The position numbers and the translations under genes were made by a program. Source: Acinetobacter celticus (GTDB taxonomy: Bacteria > Pseudomonadota > Gammaproteobacteria > Pseudomonadales > Moraxellaceae). Taken from it: a stretch of DNA of 64,000 nt. The notes under the pieces were generated by a model. It saw nothing but the letters and a program-made list of their open reading frames with translations, made no database searches and was not told the origin of the DNA. The DNA is taken from contig NZ_MBDL01000010.1 in assembly GCF_001707755.1 (NCBI RefSeq), positions 209,650-273,649 of the forward strand. Reading direction: 5' to 3'. Within the stretch, counting starts at the first letter, position 1. Each line of letters starts with the position of its first letter. This document shows positions 63,180-64,000 of the stretch, one piece after another.

Positions 63180-64000
63180 AAACCCTTTTCCTTTTAATCA
63201 TAGTATGTTTAGGTGCTGGAACGACTACCGATACAGAGATTTTTTTAACAGCCTTCTTTTTCAATACTGTTTTAACTTCTGTAGTATTTTGATCAACCTC
63301 TTTCTCAGCCTGAGGTTCATCAATCTCAATAGACATGCGCTCAGCCACGCGCTTTAAATTCGGTTGCATAATTTTTAAAGCAGCCAAAGCATAAACACGG
63401 CAATCAAGTGCCTCATTACGAGCCCGATCTGGCTTGTGCCACTCACGAATAGGTTGCCCTTTGACATAACGAATAATTAATTTTTCAGCCGTTAATTGTC
63501 GGTACCACTCCATTTCCCGATCATGTGGAAAGTGACAATAACCAGGGCCTTTCTTTTCTAAATCTAAACGGCGCATGACAGTCAGTTTTGCTTCATCGAC
63601 CCCAACAATAAATAAATCAATTTTCCGTTTATCTTTACCTGACTGTTTACGCTGCGGACTTTGCACAATTGGCATCCCCCAGCCGGCACGCCCTTTAATC
63701 GCAAAGACTTTCCTGTTTCTACGGCTTTTTACATATTCATACGCACGTTGTGTGTAACCTGCGGTACCACCCGTATCTAGACATGCAGCCGAAATACTCA
63801 GTTGAGCCCCCGACTCATGCATATAAGTATCTTCTAAAATATCATCCAGTTCTTCCCAAACTTCATCACCCAGTGGATCGCCCCAAAGCACTCGATAATC
63901 TATAGACCAACTTTCTTCACCTACGCCCCAAGCGACAATTTCCAACTCAAGCCGATCCATCTGCATATCTATGCCACAAGTTAAATACACACCAGCATTC
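63163..64000 (-). CDS. Phage terminase large subunit (GpA family), C-terminal part
   Basis: The nuclease half of the DNA-packaging motor; the ATPase half lies beyond the window. The frame runs unbroken to the right edge. It has the GpA nuclease-domain aspartates in TCGIDMQMDRLELEIV, the CLDTGG motif and ALDCRVYALAAL near the end, and a YKGQP-like RYVKGQPIREW. The C-terminal ~60 residues are Lys/Val-rich and ordinary for the family. The partner small terminase gene is not in the window. Confidence 0.94.
   Translation of the reverse strand, partial: NAGVYLTCGIDMQMDRLELEIVAWGVGEESWSIDYRVLWGDPLGDEVWEELDDILEDTYMHESGAQLSISAACLDTGGTAGYTQRAYEYVKSRRNRKVFAIKGRAGWGMPIVQSPQRKQSGKDKRKIDLFIVGVDEAKLTVMRRLDLEKKGPGYCHFPHDREMEWYRQLTAEKLIIRYVKGQPIREWHKPDRARNEALDCRVYALAALKIMQPNLKRVAERMSIEIDEPQAEKEVDQNTTEVKTVLKKKAVKKISVSVVVPAPKHTMIKRKRVFGNKK

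Noticed and set aside
1..64000. tRNA, rRNA, tmRNA, CRISPR arrays or complete insertion sequences
   Set aside because: I looked through all intergenic gaps for cloverleaf sequence, regularly spaced repeats and transposase genes and saw none. A tRNAscan and an IS search would be decisive.

Overview
The window is a piece of an Acinetobacter-type gammaproteobacterial chromosome. The low GC content, the protein sequences of the housekeeping genes (DnaE, MutS, PurH, PrmA, NtrBC) and a contractile-tail prophage all fit that genus; I cannot name the species. There are no rRNA or tRNA genes and no CRISPR array or insertion sequence that I can see.

Bases 1-33,990 are core chromosome. On the minus strand are rimO, pyrH and frr (frr is cut by the window start) and mnmG. 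On the plus strand are the nitrogen two-component pair ntrB-ntrC behind a textbook sigma-54 promoter, two tandem bile-acid/sodium symporter-family genes, prmA and a zinc-ribbon DUF3426 gene, fis, purH and purD, the methionine ABC importer metQ-metN-metI, dnaE, trmJ-cysE, two lipoprotein genes (one an alpha/beta hydrolase), a membrane diguanylate cyclase and mutS. A minus-strand heme-oxygenase-fold (TenA/PqqC-like) gene lies between the lipoprotein genes and the cyclase. Most units end in clear intrinsic terminators.

From about 33,990 to the window end the DNA is accessory and more AT-rich, inserted just downstream of mutS. The first part (34.0-45.1 kb) starts with an apparent regulatory switch: a BRO-type antirepressor and an Arc-type ribbon-helix-helix gene are divergent and share overlapping promoters and twin palindromic operators. 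It continues with an unknown alpha-helical protein, a compact three-gene minus-strand operon (unknown protein, PIN nuclease, PD-(D/E)xK nuclease) that looks like an undescribed defence module, a secreted excalibur-type peptide, two membrane proteins, a StcE-like M66 metalloprotease lipoprotein with a ricin-type lectin tail, and an outer-membrane beta-barrel.

The second part (45.15-64.0 kb, all minus strand, running past the window end) is the late region of a mosaic myovirus prophage. The head half (terminase GpA, gpW-like connector, lambda-type portal, fused prohead protease/major capsid protein) is lambda/HK97-like. The tail half (V, W, J, I, fibre, FI, FII, E/E', T, U, X, D) is P2-like. 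Two probable cargo genes sit inside it: a membrane protein beside the terminase gene and a hexapeptide acyltransferase beside the tail-fibre genes. A conserved bipartite sequence (GTGAATAATGAA, then TAAAAA in a fixed register) lies 39-47 bases upstream of three phage genes and twice directly follows a terminator; it is probably the phage late promoter. Integrase, lysis genes, small terminase and both attachment sites were not found and probably lie outside the window.
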